From: Pomacea canaliculata
Taxonomy: Eukaryota; Mollusca; Gastropoda; Architaenioglossa; Ampullariidae
Length of the DNA stretch: 64,000 nt
Direction of reading: 5' to 3'
NCBI RefSeq assembly: GCF_003073045.1
Contig: NC_037600.1
Span: 18,065,419-18,129,418, forward strand
Positions 24,375 to 37,121 of this stretch are shown one piece after another; positions within the stretch are counted from its first letter, which is position 1, and each line of letters opens with the position of its first letter. Under the pieces are notes generated by a model that saw only the letters and a program-made list of their open reading frames with translations, did not search any database and was not told the origin of the DNA. Position numbers and translations under genes: made by a program.

Positions 24375-25691
24375 TCAGAAGAAACCATTAGGAAGAAAAA
24401 ACCGGCAGTCGACGAAAAATCCAAAAGTCGCAGAAGAAAAGAAAAGTCGTACAGTACTGCACAGTAATGACACAACGGTAAAAACCACCATGCTACACAA
24501 TGGGCACAAAAAAAAAAAACAACAAACAAAAGCACAAAAACTGTGGAGAACCGCCTCCCTCAAACCTGCTAGGCCCATGGACGCCACTCCAATGTTTGCA
24601 GGATGTTGGATGGGTAAGGGGCCGTTATGTCTGTTTCTGCACCCTTTGTATTTTCTATGTCTTGGATGTGTTGTTGTATGGTGGGTTGTGGGGTGGAGAG
24701 GCCTGTTCTTTGTCTTTGGAGTTGTCAATGAACCTGTCGGACTGGGTGGTGTGGTGGGATAGACTGTATCTTGTAGTAGTAATTGGCTATCCTTTCCTTG
24801 ATCTTCAATTCTATGGGTTTTTGACCTGTTTCTGCTAGTACTGACAGGTTAGGTGTGTACAAGGGTACGTTCCTCCTATTACTACTTTTAATGCCATGCA
24901 GGGCCATGGCCTGTACTGACTGGAGTTTAGCTATCTGGTTGGATCTAAGGTGTACTAGCAGTGCAGTGGAACTGCGTATAGTAGTTTAGACATCACGAGG
25001 GCCTGATAGAGGTTAAGAAGAGACTATTTGGATTTGTTCTTCAGTTATTTCGAGTAACTACTCTCATGAGATTTATTCCCTTTTTGTAGCTTTATTTTGT
25101 CTACATATGGGTTCCAGTTTGTTTCCTCCCCCCACCCCCCGAAAATATAACCCCCTAAATTGTATCCATGAGCTATAATTAAGGGTTGTTTGGTTTAATA
25201 CTAATTTAGGATATTATGGTTTCTGGTTTGGTTTGTTTCTAATATTATTGCCTGGGGTTTAGTGGCTGAGAGTTTGAAGCCATTATATTTAAACCATTTC
25301 GCTATTTCAGGCAGATCCTCCTGTATGTTATCTTTTCCTGTGATTTTGGGCCTGTTAGGGTTATTTGTAATACGTCTTTCTGCTTTTCCTAGGAGCGATA
25401 TGTGTCATCCGCAAATTGTTTTACTTTTACATGTTTGACACATTTTGGGAGGTTTGCAATAATTATGTGAAACAGCAAGGGACTGAGAGCACTCCCCTGT
25501 GGGACTCCATTATCCAGTGATACCTCACTGGAGGTTTGGTTCTCAACTCTTACTGATGTTTTCCTGTTTGATAGGAAGGATTTAATAAGTTGAACTATTT
25601 TATTTGGGGTGCCTATATTTTGTGGTGTTTCTGGAGCAGGTATACCACACCATATCGTATGTTTTTCTGTGTCCAGGAAAACGCTACACAT
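24375..25691 (-). mobile_element. 5'-truncated Jockey-like LINE (reverse transcriptase remnant)
   Basis: On minus, in order: VFLDTEKHTIWCG (RT motif with the catalytic Asp region), IKSFLSNRKTSVRVENQTSS, NGVPQGSALSPLLF, KQFADDT (catalytic box), AKWFKYNGFKLSATKPQ, MSKLLYAVPL, then a C-terminal piece with ERIANYYYKIQSIPPHHP. Frames break several times after FADD. No endonuclease domain precedes the RT, so the copy is 5'-truncated near 25.7 kb. A T-rich plus-strand run is not obvious at the 3' end near 24.4 kb. Confidence 0.85.
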
Positions 25692-25863
25692 GTTACTCTT
25701 TTTGTGTTTGTGTTTCCGTTATTTCTTGCTTGTTTTTAGGTTGTGGTCGAATCGTCTTTCTAGCCCTGATTCACGGTCGAGTTATTTGGTGACCCCTTGC
25801 GGAATATGCTTTCAAGTCTTCTCATACAGTGTAGTGAGTTGTGGAAGGGTTCGTATTGTCTCG

Positions 25864-25953
25864 TGACGAGTGGTGTCTTGTGTCTGACGTCTTGTATGCG
25901 TCATTTGTTCCACGTCACTTGGAGCGGGGATGGGATGGAAACGTCATATATAG
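25864..25953. promoter_or_regulatory. Cluster of CRE half-sites next to a TATATA string
   Basis: Within 90 bases there are five TGACG/CGTCA half-sites (near 25864, 25884, 25899, 25911 and 25942). One is a nearly full CRE (TGACGTC), and the last runs into TATATATAG. CRE/ATF sites bind CREB-family factors. No gene start could be assigned on either side, so the role is unknown. Confidence 0.3.
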
Positions 25954-25959
25954 AGAAAG

Positions 25960-28900
25960 TTGGTCACTAATGGCCGAGTGAGCGGGAAAACACAACGGTC
26001 TTCTCCACCATCTTCTTTGTGACTCTCTCAGTGACATATTTCTCTGAACTTGCGCCTCTTCTATTCGATTCACCTACAATTATACATCTCTTCATCCTCA
26101 TCATCTGAAGGGGGCTCGTCGAGCGTTGTCTGTGTGTAATACGTCGATCGTGTAAATGCAAGGAAGTGTACGTTCATCATATTACATACAACATCATCAA
26201 TTGTAATACTTTGGAAACCATATTTGTTTCCTTAAAATTATTTGTGGCAGAAATAAATAGAGAAAAAAAAATGCAGGTGCCATGTATGTCACAATCTCCT
26301 TTACACACCTGGGTTTCGGGACACGTCCTCCTTATCATCTTAAGATTGTACTTGAACAGAGTACAAAAAATACGACGCGTCAAAAATATATAATCCGAAG
26401 AATAAAATGTTTCATCGACCTGTCTCTTATAGTCGTCAGAGTCCAGTATAATCTTTGGTGTCAAAGTCTTAGAGCAGTTTTGTCTAATGTAAATGTCATT
26501 TTGTGTATCACCGTCATAAAAAGAAAGGTATAATCGAACGACATCGGTTATATATATATCGACATATAAACGAAATCGGTTTAAATACGCGCCGTGTTCG
26601 TTTTATATATAAATAGGCTTGAGACTGCACTCAGGTGCTGGCACTGGCAGTGGAGACGAGGTTCAGACGATACAGAAAGATGCGCACTCACGTTAGGTAG
26701 ATCAGCATCCCGAGTATGAGCCAGAACTGGAATGTAGTCACGTGACTTGTCTTCCACTGAGAGGATGCGATACCTACCCACTGCAGAGCCACAGCCGGCA
26801 GCTCATTTCGTTGCCAAGTCTCCGTGGCGTTCTCTCTATGGACCAGATTCACTCATCCCCGACTAAAACAACAGGGTAAATCCGACTAATTGCACAACTG
26901 TTACTCTTACATAAGACTTTTATTGCGAGGGGAATGGGTCGATATCCAAAACGATGCTTGTCTGCCCTGTGTTGTGGCAGAACACAGGTTAAGGAGTTGC
27001 ATGCGGACTTGCTTCGTAATATTTCCATGTAAAAATTTTAAAAAAATGCAACTTGGACGCAACTGTGATGATGTGTGCTTAATGCTTATATAACGGATAG
27101 CGCCAGTAGTTTATGTATTATCGTATACACAACGTCGTTGTAGTATCTGTGGATTGGTGTGTGCATGCATATATAATTCCTGTGTGCAGATATCTGTGAA
27201 ATGTGCTTTACTAATGCTTTGTAAGCAAAGTACAAGAATTTATACTAAAGGCTGTTCTACGAGCATAAATTTTATAGCTTGTCGGAATACCAATCAACTA
27301 TTATTGAAGAAATTTACAAAAACCGCTTTTATGTCTTTGAAATAGTTTGATTATATTTTGCATTACATTTTTTGGTACAGTACTTATGTCAGCGTTACTA
27401 CCTACTACCATTAGTTCGATTAATGTGCTTGCATGTTTGAATGCATGTGCTTGAGAATTAGGGAGGAAACTCAGAGCATTACCAGCGTGCAAGAGTCTGA
27501 TTTCTCAACCATACACATGGAGCTATGACACAATTTATAAATAAGAGAGATCTGCTGAACTCAGTTATAATAAATCGGAAAAAAAATCTTGTAGATCCTG
27601 CTATTTACCCCTTTTATCAAATCCATTTACTCCATCTGCACTATTCTAGGTTTGTTTTCCTTGTTTTTAGTAGACTTAGCCAGAGGTAAAAAGATTAAAT
27701 ATTGATTTAGAAGATGCTTGAGGGACTGTTTTGCTGGAGTGAAGTTTATTGCTGCTCTTCTTAAACGGGGTAAATCAGAGAGGCAAACTGTTGTAATGTG
27801 ATTTGCTCACGATGTTTACCTCATTTGGTCCTGCACTTTCCTGCTGGTCAGCTCTTGAAGTATGATGTACTGATAGCAATTATCAAAGTGATAATGAGCA
27901 AAGATTTTAGAGAAGAAGTCTTCCTAAATAGTGTGAATTGTTGCTTTGTTCATTCTGCTGTGCTCATCACACACACACACACACACACAAATCATCAGGG
28001 ATAAAATAATATAGTTTCTGTGCAAATCCCTCTCTAGTTTTCCTTTTTTTTCTTTTGCATTCCTGAGAACATGCTTGTCAGACTTTAAGTGTTTTAGTGA
28101 TTATGGTGTAGGCTGTTTTCTGCATGTCTGCTTTGGTGCCCCAGAGTTTTTCTGCCAGTGTACTTTCCAGGAAATGAAAATTTAAACATTTCTATTTTTT
28201 AGTTTTACATTTTTTGTTTGTTTTTTTTATATTCTAGGAGCATCTAAGTTGGTGGGCACCATTCAATCTTCAAATCACTGTCAAAAATCAAAGTCAAGGT
28301 AAAGGCCGCACAGGGAGTGAGTAGAAAGCGACTTGACATTGTTTCCAATTATGAGACTGCTTTGACTTTTTTTAATTCCTTAGTATGTACCTTAACTACT
28401 GTATATTATACAATACTATATGTATTGTGCATGTGGGAACAAATAAACTTTGACAATATATAAGAATTATATGTGACAATCTAGAAAATAAACAAGCAAT
28501 AAGATGTAGTGGTTATTCCCCTTTTTAGAGATTTTTACACTCTTAAAATAATTGATATTATATATTAGGAATAATCTTATGTGTACAAACACACGAAATT
28601 GTGTTTTTACATCCTTTAATTTGCATATTTATCTTATTGTTGTCCCCTGATAGTTTTGAATAAATTTCTGACCTTGCTGTGACTGTCTCATATTTTTATG
28701 TTAGAAAACCCAAATAAGTGAAAGAAGCATGGATTTTAAGATTTGTTTCACCTAGAAGGCACTAACTGATCTTCATCTGTTCATTTTATAACTTGATGGA
28801 TGTAGATGTATATAATGAAAATGAAAGTGTTTATTGTGACTAAACGGCAAACAAATTATATATTGCTGAGCTAAACTAAGGAATTTGTTATTATGAAATA

Positions 28901-30285
28901 AAATGTGGTGTGAGAGCTTTTTGACTTAAAGTTGCAAACGTTCCTAATGTGTAATGCCTGAATAATCCATTTTGGATATTTTGGTGGGTTTTTTTTTTTG
29001 TTTTTTTTTTTTGGGGGGGGGGGGGAATTTTCATTAGATGGATTCTTAACACTATAATAATATGCTTGTGCAAAATATCAGTAAATAAGAGAGAGAGAAG
29101 ACTGAGCATACCATTAACCAGATAATATTTTTACAAACACATTAGTAAAGAAGCGTAGGCATTGTTGTGGAATATAAGGTGTTATGCTAGCTGTGTAAAA
29201 AAATGCGAGCTGTTTTATCAAAGGGAACACCCCAACAGAGAAACCCAACCAGATTAAAACAACATGAATTTCTGCTCTTACTCATCTCAGGAGAGTAGCA
29301 GTGGCATGCCACAATGAGTTAGGTAAAAGTTGAAAGTAGTGTGTTAAAATCACTAGATATCACATGCCTGTTACGAACTTAGCCTCCATGCCATCATAAA
29401 CCATCATTCTCCACATAGCAGTTACTACAAGAAAATTTGCTTCATAAACAATGATTGCATATGATTTTTATGAATTAAATCTAGGTGTCCACACTGACAT
29501 AAAATTTTATGCATATGTTTTTAAGTGACAGAACTGCCTCTCATTTCATAAGGATTTGTCACACATGGCTTTTAGTACAAACTCCATACTGGTCTGTGCA
29601 AACTGATAATACAGGTTAAATTCATATTGTTACTTTTGTGGCAGATTTTGACAGCTTTTCTTCTCAGTGTGGACAATCAATTGGTTTTAATCTATCAAAA
29701 AATCCCCACAAAAAACAACAGGAAGGTCTATAAGGTTAATAGGATCTGTCCCTTCTTAGGGTTTGCATATGAAACAAAAAAAAAGTGAATGGAGACTGAT
29801 TTTTGGAAACATGAACATGCCCCTCCACCTTCAAGAAAAAAGCTGGCTCTTGTATAGACACCACAATAGCTCCAAACTTCTAGCAGATGAAAACATGAGA
29901 AGTGCAGTGAAAGAAATTCATCAGAAAAAGTGAAACAACAGTTTGGATGGAGCCAGGCAATGATGAGGCTTCGAAAGTAAAAATGGGCTTCTGTCAGTTA
30001 TTACAGCCAATTTTCTTTTATTATCATCCATGAGCAAAGAAGACGAAAAGAAATGCTGCAGAATTTCAGCAGTGCATGGCTAGCTACACAAGACAAAGTG
30101 GCAATTTAAAAAAACACAGGAAGAGTCAGCAGGCATCATGGAGCACATAGGCAAAAACAGCTGACAAATCAAGCAAATGAATCATTGAAATATAATCTTT
30201 ATCACAGGCCGACAACAAACCACCAAATTTGTAAAGCAGTGAAGCTGCATGATTGGTACTTATAATAAGTAGATTGAAAACGCCT
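25960..30285. other. Intergenic, simple repeats only
   Basis: No exon is supportable. It holds a (CA)n microsatellite at 27968-27989 and a poly-T/poly-G tract at 28987-29025. A minus-strand stretch at about 26.69-26.86 kb has a hydrophobic reading frame and a GTGAGT donor but no start codon or family match. Confidence 0.4.
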
Positions 30286-30289
30286 CAAT

Positions 30290-30640
30290 AGCTTGGGGTC
30301 AGCCAAGGGCTTGTACGTGAAGCATAGCTTTCTCAAATGTCTTGGATAGGAGAGATGTAAACAGGGAATTCTTGAGGTCAGGACTGGACTTCTTTAATAG
30401 TGGGTTGACAGTGGCATGTTTGAAGGAAGACAGAAAGCCAGTGGACAAGGAATGGTTGACAAGGGATGTGATAGTTGGAATCAGTACAGGTATTTTAGTG
30501 AGTTGAAACAGGATCAAGAAAGCAAGATTTCTTCGAAGACTGTGGTTGTCTTCCCGTTTTGGGATTTAGTTAACAGGTACCAATAATTCCATGAAAGATG
30601 CCTCTGTGAAGACAGGGAAGCTGGGACTATCAGAGAAGTG
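30290..30640 (-). mobile_element. LINE reverse-transcriptase N-terminal fragment (CR1/L2-like)
   Basis: The minus frame reads LTKIPVLIPTITSLVNHSLS, then GFLSSFKHATVNPLLKK and SLLSKTFEKAM. This matches the block before RT motif A of CR1/L2-like LINEs (xxxNxSLxxGxxPxxxKxAxVxPLLKK...LSKxxEK). It is partial and frameshifted. Confidence 0.75.
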
Positions 30641-30899
30641 ATCAAGGCCTGGGCTTATTGCATAAGAGATGCATATTTTCAAAATGTATCTGGCAGCAGT
30701 TTAAGTGGGACACTTTTCGGCAGAGAAAAGGCCAGTCGGGTGCATTGGTGAGCCTTCGCTGTCATGCTGGTTTTGTCCCTGGGAGGAATGGCTCATGTTG
30801 TACACCACCCTGATTATGCTCATCACTCTTAATCACTCATTGTTACCAAACACCCTATTCTTTCATCTTTTCTTTTAGACGCATATCTATATCCCCGTG

Positions 30900-31732
30900 C
30901 CTCCGTTTTTTTTTTTAAAGATAGCGATCGACTTCTTTTGCTTTCGGTCAGTCTTCATCTCACTGATCGTGCCACTAACAGGCAAACGACAATCATGGGG
31001 TTCGATTCTTGGGAGGAAACCCACTGAGCTAACAATGCAGCAAACGCCCGTTCGCCAGGTAGTTTAGACACACCTGTGTTGTCGCTCGTGACGGAACGTG
31101 TTCGTTCACTCGTCACCGAGCATGTGACGACTAGAACGCCGTTGATTGGTTCGCTGACCTTGTGGAATGTTTGTTTACCTGTCAGAAACGTTAAAGAGTC
31201 GGATCGAATAATGTGACTGTATTATGATAGTATTTGACAGTTTCAGGATAACTTGGATTCAACTTGTATCACATAAATAAATAGTCAACGTCTGCTGTTA
31301 TTTCCTTACTTCGGTTACTTCGTTTAGTTTGAATATTTCTGTGCTTGCGCATTGTTGAGTTTCCATTGAGGATCGCAAATGCCACATCACCTATCTGTCA
31401 CCTGTGTCACCGGAACTGCAACTGGTTGTTTGGCATTTTCCGATTCGGAAAACAATGTAGTTCCTTTTTCAATAGGTTTGAAAATTATGTACTGATATAT
31501 ACCACTGGGACATTTTACCGTCAGTTTGAGATGCTGCATGTTTTCAACTCTCTTGTTTAATGACTGGATTTGAGAAACTTCTTCTGACGTGAAATGACAA
31601 AATATTTAGCGACTGTCGGCATGTGTTGCTGTCAGTAGGAATTGCTGGTATGTACATTTCAATTCGCACTTACCGGGCGAGAGCTGTCGAAAAACAGTGT
31701 TGTACATTAACAGTGCAGTAAACCATATCACC
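30900..31732 (+). promoter_or_regulatory. Probable promoter and 5' UTR of the large ORF
   Basis: CpG-containing sequence rises here above the AT-rich background (30.95-31.2 kb), with a CCAAT-type box (ATTGGTT near 31144-31150) and TGACG motifs. Sequence after about 31.2 kb is AT-rich again and is probably 5' UTR, possibly spliced. The transcription start cannot be fixed from the sequence. Confidence 0.35.
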
Positions 31733-34604
31733 ATGGACAGGTGGGTACCTAAAGGAAATTCAGGCACCCCTGCATTATCGGGAGATGGCGCATTTGAAAG
31801 ATTCTTGACAGCAGCTATTGCAGCAATAATTACCATAATGTTTTCCTGGCGTTTATTAGATGACATGAATGATCAGGATTTGCAAAGAGAAGGTCAGAGA
31901 GTGGGGAAGGTGGATGTTCACGCTGAAGTCAAGCACACAGAAGAAATAGATCGTGACAGTATCCTGATAGATTCAGCCGTTTCTTCAAGAAGTGAAAGCA
32001 CAAAGCAGCGAATGATGATAGGAAATGAAATCGTCAGTTTTGAAAGCAGGCAAGGAATGACATCAATAATAAACATTGATACTGATACTGATTGGGAGCG
32101 ATACCAAAGGGAATGTGATCAGTACTCAGAACATGTAGAATTAAGTGTCAAGAAACAAGGTATTGAGAGTAGCAACAGAGGAAACCCTATATCTCACTCT
32201 TCAGTTTTGACAGATAAATGCTTGCCCATCCACAGTGACCATGAATCACAATATCAGGAAGCCAACTCAGATGACGATTCTTATTGTTGCACTTTGTTGG
32301 AGCCAATTTTAGAAGAGGATTCTGATGACATTTTTAGTGCCAGTGATGAACAAGAGTCACAGAGATTTTATATGGAGGAAGAAATGTCTTACATTTTACC
32401 ACAGTGGAATGTCAAACCACAAGCCATTTATTCTGATATCAATGGAGAGTCATCTAAACCAGATGCTGCTGTAGAATATGAGAGTGATGTTTCAGCACAT
32501 GATGCATCTTGTGATACTGTGGATGCTGCACATTCTCAGGCTGCACTTGACATTCCAACTGCTGAGACAAAAGTTGATGGAGGAAGATCCACCATGAGGA
32601 CTGCCTTGAATAATTCAGAATTTCATGAAGATCATTTTGTTGAGCATGTGCAGAATTATGTTAATATCACAGAAGCAGTTTTGTGTGCATCTGAACCTGC
32701 AACAAACGATATAGAGATTTTAGTTAAAGAAAACATCATGGAGAATGGTACTAAACAATCACCAGTGCCACATATTTCAGAGGATTACCATTTACAGGAG
32801 GTTGCTAGCCAAGAAATGAACAATAACTTGATATGTCCACAGCAGCAATGTAGTCCTAGATTTGATAACAGAAGTTTGATGTCAGATAATGTTCATTTGA
32901 GCATAAGACTTTCAGAAAAGGGTGAAGAAATAAGTGGATGTAATAATGATGACCGGATTACTGTAACTAAGCAAAGCTTTGTGTCAAGAAAGACAAATGA
33001 TCAGGCTGAAGAATGTGAAAAGTTAATTCATGATGGTATTGTGTTTAATCAAGAGACAGGATCATTAATTCCAAGTGTTGAACATTACAATATCAACACT
33101 AAAGACTGCACATTGCCTCATAGTTTGGAAGAGAGCACAGTTACTGTGCCAGGAACTTTAAGTGTTGTTTCTTCAGATCTGACATCAGAAGATTTTGTTT
33201 TAAAATCTGGTTTGCCAGTATGTCCAGTTGGGCTGAGCAATGACAGTAGTAAAGACACAGAAAAAAATAATGATTCAGTCAATGTACAAAAGTTTCCTGG
33301 AAGGTGTAATCACATTGCATTTAACAAAGCACATGTGTATAATGATGCAGGAATCTCAACAGCCCAAGAAATGACACCACATGGGTTTATCTTTTTGCAG
33401 TGTGAATCTGAACAATCAAGAAGTGAACGAAGAACATTTCTAGTGGACAAACCACTTTATCCAGATTTTGATACCTTTATAAACAGCGTTCCATTCACAA
33501 GTGAAGGCTTTGAAGAAGTTAATGATTGGTCACTTGAAAATGATGGGTACTCTGATTTTGTCAGAGAATTGTCAAGGTCAGATTCTGTTAAAGACTCTGC
33601 ATGCAGTTCTGCACTTCAGGGCATGTGTCCAATTCTAAGTGGGAATTTGATTACTCCTGTAGGTTCCAATGCTTTCGAGTTTCCAAAACATTTGGTGTCG
33701 TCTGAAGCTACTGAGAATACAGTTACAGCTGAATCAGAAGCATCTGAGATGAAGGATGAAATTACATCTGATATTAGTTCAGATAGAAGCTTAGTAATGA
33801 GAAGTGACACTTTACTGCTGAGCAATTCACATCTAAAAGAAAGAAATGCTCAATACCTTGATTCTTCATTCACTGAGGACAGATTGGTTAACAATGATGG
33901 AAGGGCATCACAATTTGCTTATTTACAAGATGGGGATGTTTTACAGTTTGGACCAATGAAAAGTGAGACTTCTACAGCAGAAAAGATAGACCTGTCAGCA
34001 AAATATGAAGGCAGTCTTCTAAAGTCTGATGTTTTGTTACAGGATCAAGAACACAGTCTGTTTGAAAATCGTACCATTTTATTAGCGGGTCCAGAAGTTA
34101 GGTGCATGCTTGATTCTGAAAACGAAAATTTACAGGTGCCAAAAGCAGAAAAAACTGTGCAGGTGGACTCGGCTACTTCTAAACATTCATGTTTTGAAAA
34201 CAAAATGTCCTTTGATGACAGCAAAGATGGAGCACCTCATGACGATAAAAGCAGAAATTCATCTGTTTTACAATTTGGACCAATGAAAAGTGAGACTTCT
34301 ACAGCAGAAAAGATAGACCTGTCAACAAAATATGAAGGCAGTCTTCTAAAGTCTGATGTTTTGTTACAGGATCAAGAACACAGTCTGTTTGAAAATCGTA
34401 CCATTTTATTAGCGGGTCCAGAAGTTAGGTGCATGCTTGATTCTGAAAACGAAAATTTACAGGTGCCAAAAGCAGAAAAAACTGTGCAGGTGGACTCGGC
34501 TACTTCTAAACATTCATGTTTTGATAACAAAATGTCCCTTGATGACAGCAAAGATGGAGCATTTCATGATGATGAAAGTAGAAATTCATCATCTGATGAT
34601 GATG

Positions 34605-34654
<50 letters not shown>

Positions 34655-36886
34655 ATATCTGATGAAAATATTTCATGTAGTGAAATGGAAAGCGTTGAAG
34701 AAAACCATGAAGAAGAATTACACCAGCATGCTTACAAGCATAGCTATGGTGAAAAGCGGCCACGCAGTTTGAAAGAAATACGACGTAAACAAGCTCAACA
34801 AAAATCATTTATGTCAGAAGTGCAGCAGAACCAGCCCTTTAGATCATTTATTGGCCATTTTACTATACCAGACCACTTGATTACACCTACCAAAGTGAAA
34901 ATAATGGCATCAAGGAAAAAATTTCTCAGCGCAGAAAATTTGAATGAATCATGTAGTACTGATTCAGTTCAAAAACAGTTTGACCTTCACAAAATGCCAA
35001 AGCAAGAGTCTCGAGAAAGACTGTACAAATCACCTAAACGATTGTACAAAACGCAGTTCAACAGTCAGGATCAGATTGAAAAATTACAGAATTTAATCAA
35101 CTTCTCCAGACAATCAGAAATGTCCTTGAAACGAGCTCCCATTCATCATCTTCATGAAAACTGTATTTTTTCACCACAGGGCCGTAGAGACCTCTTGAAT
35201 AAAACATTGTCAATAGAAAATATGCAGTTACCTTTCTCAGAAGAGTCATGCAAGTGTGTTTCCCTGCCGTCCCTGATCTGCACTGATGTTAGTGGTTTTG
35301 ACACGTCAGATGGCAGGTTGTTTTGCCAAACTAATGATGATGTAAATGCTTGCTTGTTTCAGCAGCAACCTCTTGAAAGGTCAGCCAGCATGTCTCATCT
35401 GCAGTCTGGCAGCATGTTGACTAGCAATGAAGGGATCCTGACTTCTTCATCAAAAAAGGTGGGAAAGGGAAGATTTGCTCACCATCAGCACAAAAAATCG
35501 AAGAGTCTTTGCACGCTTGAGACAAATATAGATGATGTTGATACAGAAAATACAGGAAATCTCATGCGTGTACCTTCAGTGCATGAACTTCGTGTTTCTA
35601 AGTCCTTGCAGAAACTGAATGTACCTGATTGGTTCAAACAGTCTTCTTTGTCCAAGAGTAGTAGTTGTTTACTGAAGTATGGCTCCAACTCCACAATGAA
35701 CTCTTTTTCATTTTCACCAAGTCTAGTCTCCTCACCGTGTGCATCCACAGCCCCACCAGCTTCAAATATAGTAATAAAAAGTCGAGTTTTGCCACCAAGC
35801 TCCGCATGTCATTTACGTTCTCCTAGATCTTTGACAACTGGTGTCAGTGATTCAAAATTACCTGCTCCATCTGTGAAGCTACCTAGTGAGAAGTTCCGTG
35901 ATAAGGAAAAATCAAAGTCTTTGATGCCCATTCCTATTGTCCCATTTGCTCAGATACGAGCTATGTTTGAAGGTAAATCCAAAAAGCAGCAAGACATTCA
36001 GCATGACACAGCTAAGCAAGCAGTTGCAGAACTTCCTACAGTCAACATAACTGATGTAGGAACAGAAAATGCACGATCACAAAATTCTCTGAAAACATTA
36101 AGTACTGCTTCTGAAAAGAGGCTTTATAAAAATGATTCTGTATCCAATTCATTAGTATCAGAAAAAGAGGGGTTCGATCAAAAGCAAACAGCAAATTTAC
36201 AGAGTGAAGGCCAAGGACTTCAAACAGAAAGGAGAAAAACTGGAGCAGATCTTCAATCATCATCTCCATCTACGATTCAAGATAATATCATCAATGGTAA
36301 ACATACTGCACAAAAACCAGATCTTTTTCAGGAAGCACAAGCTGAAAGACATCAAGAAAAGGACCCAAAAGCACACAGCTCAATGAAATCATTTAAACAG
36401 CTTTTGGGACTTTCAAAAGACAACAGTTTCGACAATCAGCAGCAAAAACATCACACTGGTTTTAAGTTGCATAAAAGTACTGTGTATGAGTCAGAACCTA
36501 GGAGACTTGGTGTAACTCCGATTTCATTTTCTTCTGAAGCCAGACAAGAGGCACAGTTTATCACACAGACTTCAAATAGTGATATGAAGTCAAAGACTTT
36601 AGTGATAGAAGCATCTAACATTTCCCAATCAGATGCATCTATGTCAACAAAAAGTGCTGTAACACCAGCTAAAGAATCCTCCCACATTGGTAAAAATCCT
36701 AAAGGAATCTCATCAAGTATCTACAATTTTCCTGGAAGCCCTCCTTTGCAAGGTAGTGTTCAGCCAGAGCCCTTGCATGGAGGGAAGTCAAGTTCTCACA
36801 GTACTGCTGCTGTTGCCCATCTAGATCCAAAGACAACTGCAGCAAGGAGCTTGAAAGGTAAACCATTTGCTGTGTATTTTGAGTAA
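31733..36886 (+). CDS. Large acidic, Ser-rich, single-TM protein of unknown function (about 1,717 residues, one exon)
   Basis: I do not recognise this protein. The frame is open from 31697; the ATG at 31733 is preferred because it sits in a near-perfect Kozak context (ATCACCATGG). Residues about 24-42 (FLTAAIAAIITIMFSWRLL) form one hydrophobic segment, so an N-terminal membrane anchor is likely. The rest looks disordered: Ser, Asp and Glu dominate up to about residue 1000, then Ser, Lys and Pro. Features: a 109-residue tandem duplication (736-844 and 845-953), an Asp run after residue 954, a basic RRKQ patch after it, and conserved-looking short motifs (SLQKLNVPDWFKQSS; MPIPIVPFAQIRAMFEG) in the C-terminal third. 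A 5.15-kb open frame with no stops and few Cys is strong evidence of coding. The frame ends GKPFAVYFE. An alternative splice from 36857 to 38812 would replace that end. AATAAA lies at 37116. Confidence 0.85.
33938..34591 (+). repeat. 327-bp tandem duplication inside the large ORF
   Basis: Bases 33938-34264 and 34265-34591 are head-to-tail copies of exactly 109 codons, starting VLQFGPMKSETS. The protein copies differ at five positions (A/T, E/D, F/L, P/F, K/E). Near identity implies a recent duplication or ongoing homogenisation. Confidence 0.95.
34595..34651 (+). repeat. GAT trinucleotide microsatellite encoding an Asp run
   Basis: Nineteen codons, nearly all GAT with one GAG, directly follow the second 109-residue repeat. 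The long Met-rich plus and His-rich minus open frames here are shadows of this repeat. Confidence 0.9.
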
Positions 36887-37115
36887 AATTTAGAAGACTT
36901 GCAGTAGTAGAAATTAAATGGAATTTGACTGGAGTACATTTTTTAATTGGCCTGGGATCTGGTTGCCATGTCTGTAGCTATTTGGAGCAAAATTTCTGTA
37001 TGAATTATAAATTTGAATGGCTATTATTTCCTTATCCATGCTACAAAAAACATCAAATTTATTTTTGATATGGAAGTAGCTGTATAGAGGACATTATTAT
37101 TGACTGCTCTTTTGT

Positions 37116-37121
37116 AATAAA
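37116..37121 (+). terminator. Polyadenylation signal AATAAA for the large ORF
   Basis: It lies 230 bases after the stop codon at 36884-36886, a normal distance for a short 3' UTR form. Confidence 0.45.

Noticed and set aside
24490-24838. Overlapping plus-strand ORFs of 90-112 codons
   Set aside because: They are antisense to the Jockey-like LINE remnant whose motifs read on minus.
26690-26860. Minus-strand hydrophobic frame (TTFQFWLILGMLIYL) ending at a GTGAGT donor
   Set aside because: It has no start codon, no convincing acceptor and no family match, so it is too weak to call an exon. It could be revisited with RNA-seq.
30990-31030. B-box-like ggttcgattc on plus near 31.0 kb
   Set aside because: It has no matching A-box or acceptor stem, and it lies in the probable promoter of the large ORF.
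34437-34808. Long Met-rich plus-strand and His-rich minus-strand open frames
   Set aside because: They are the other two readings of the GAT microsatellite inside the large ORF.
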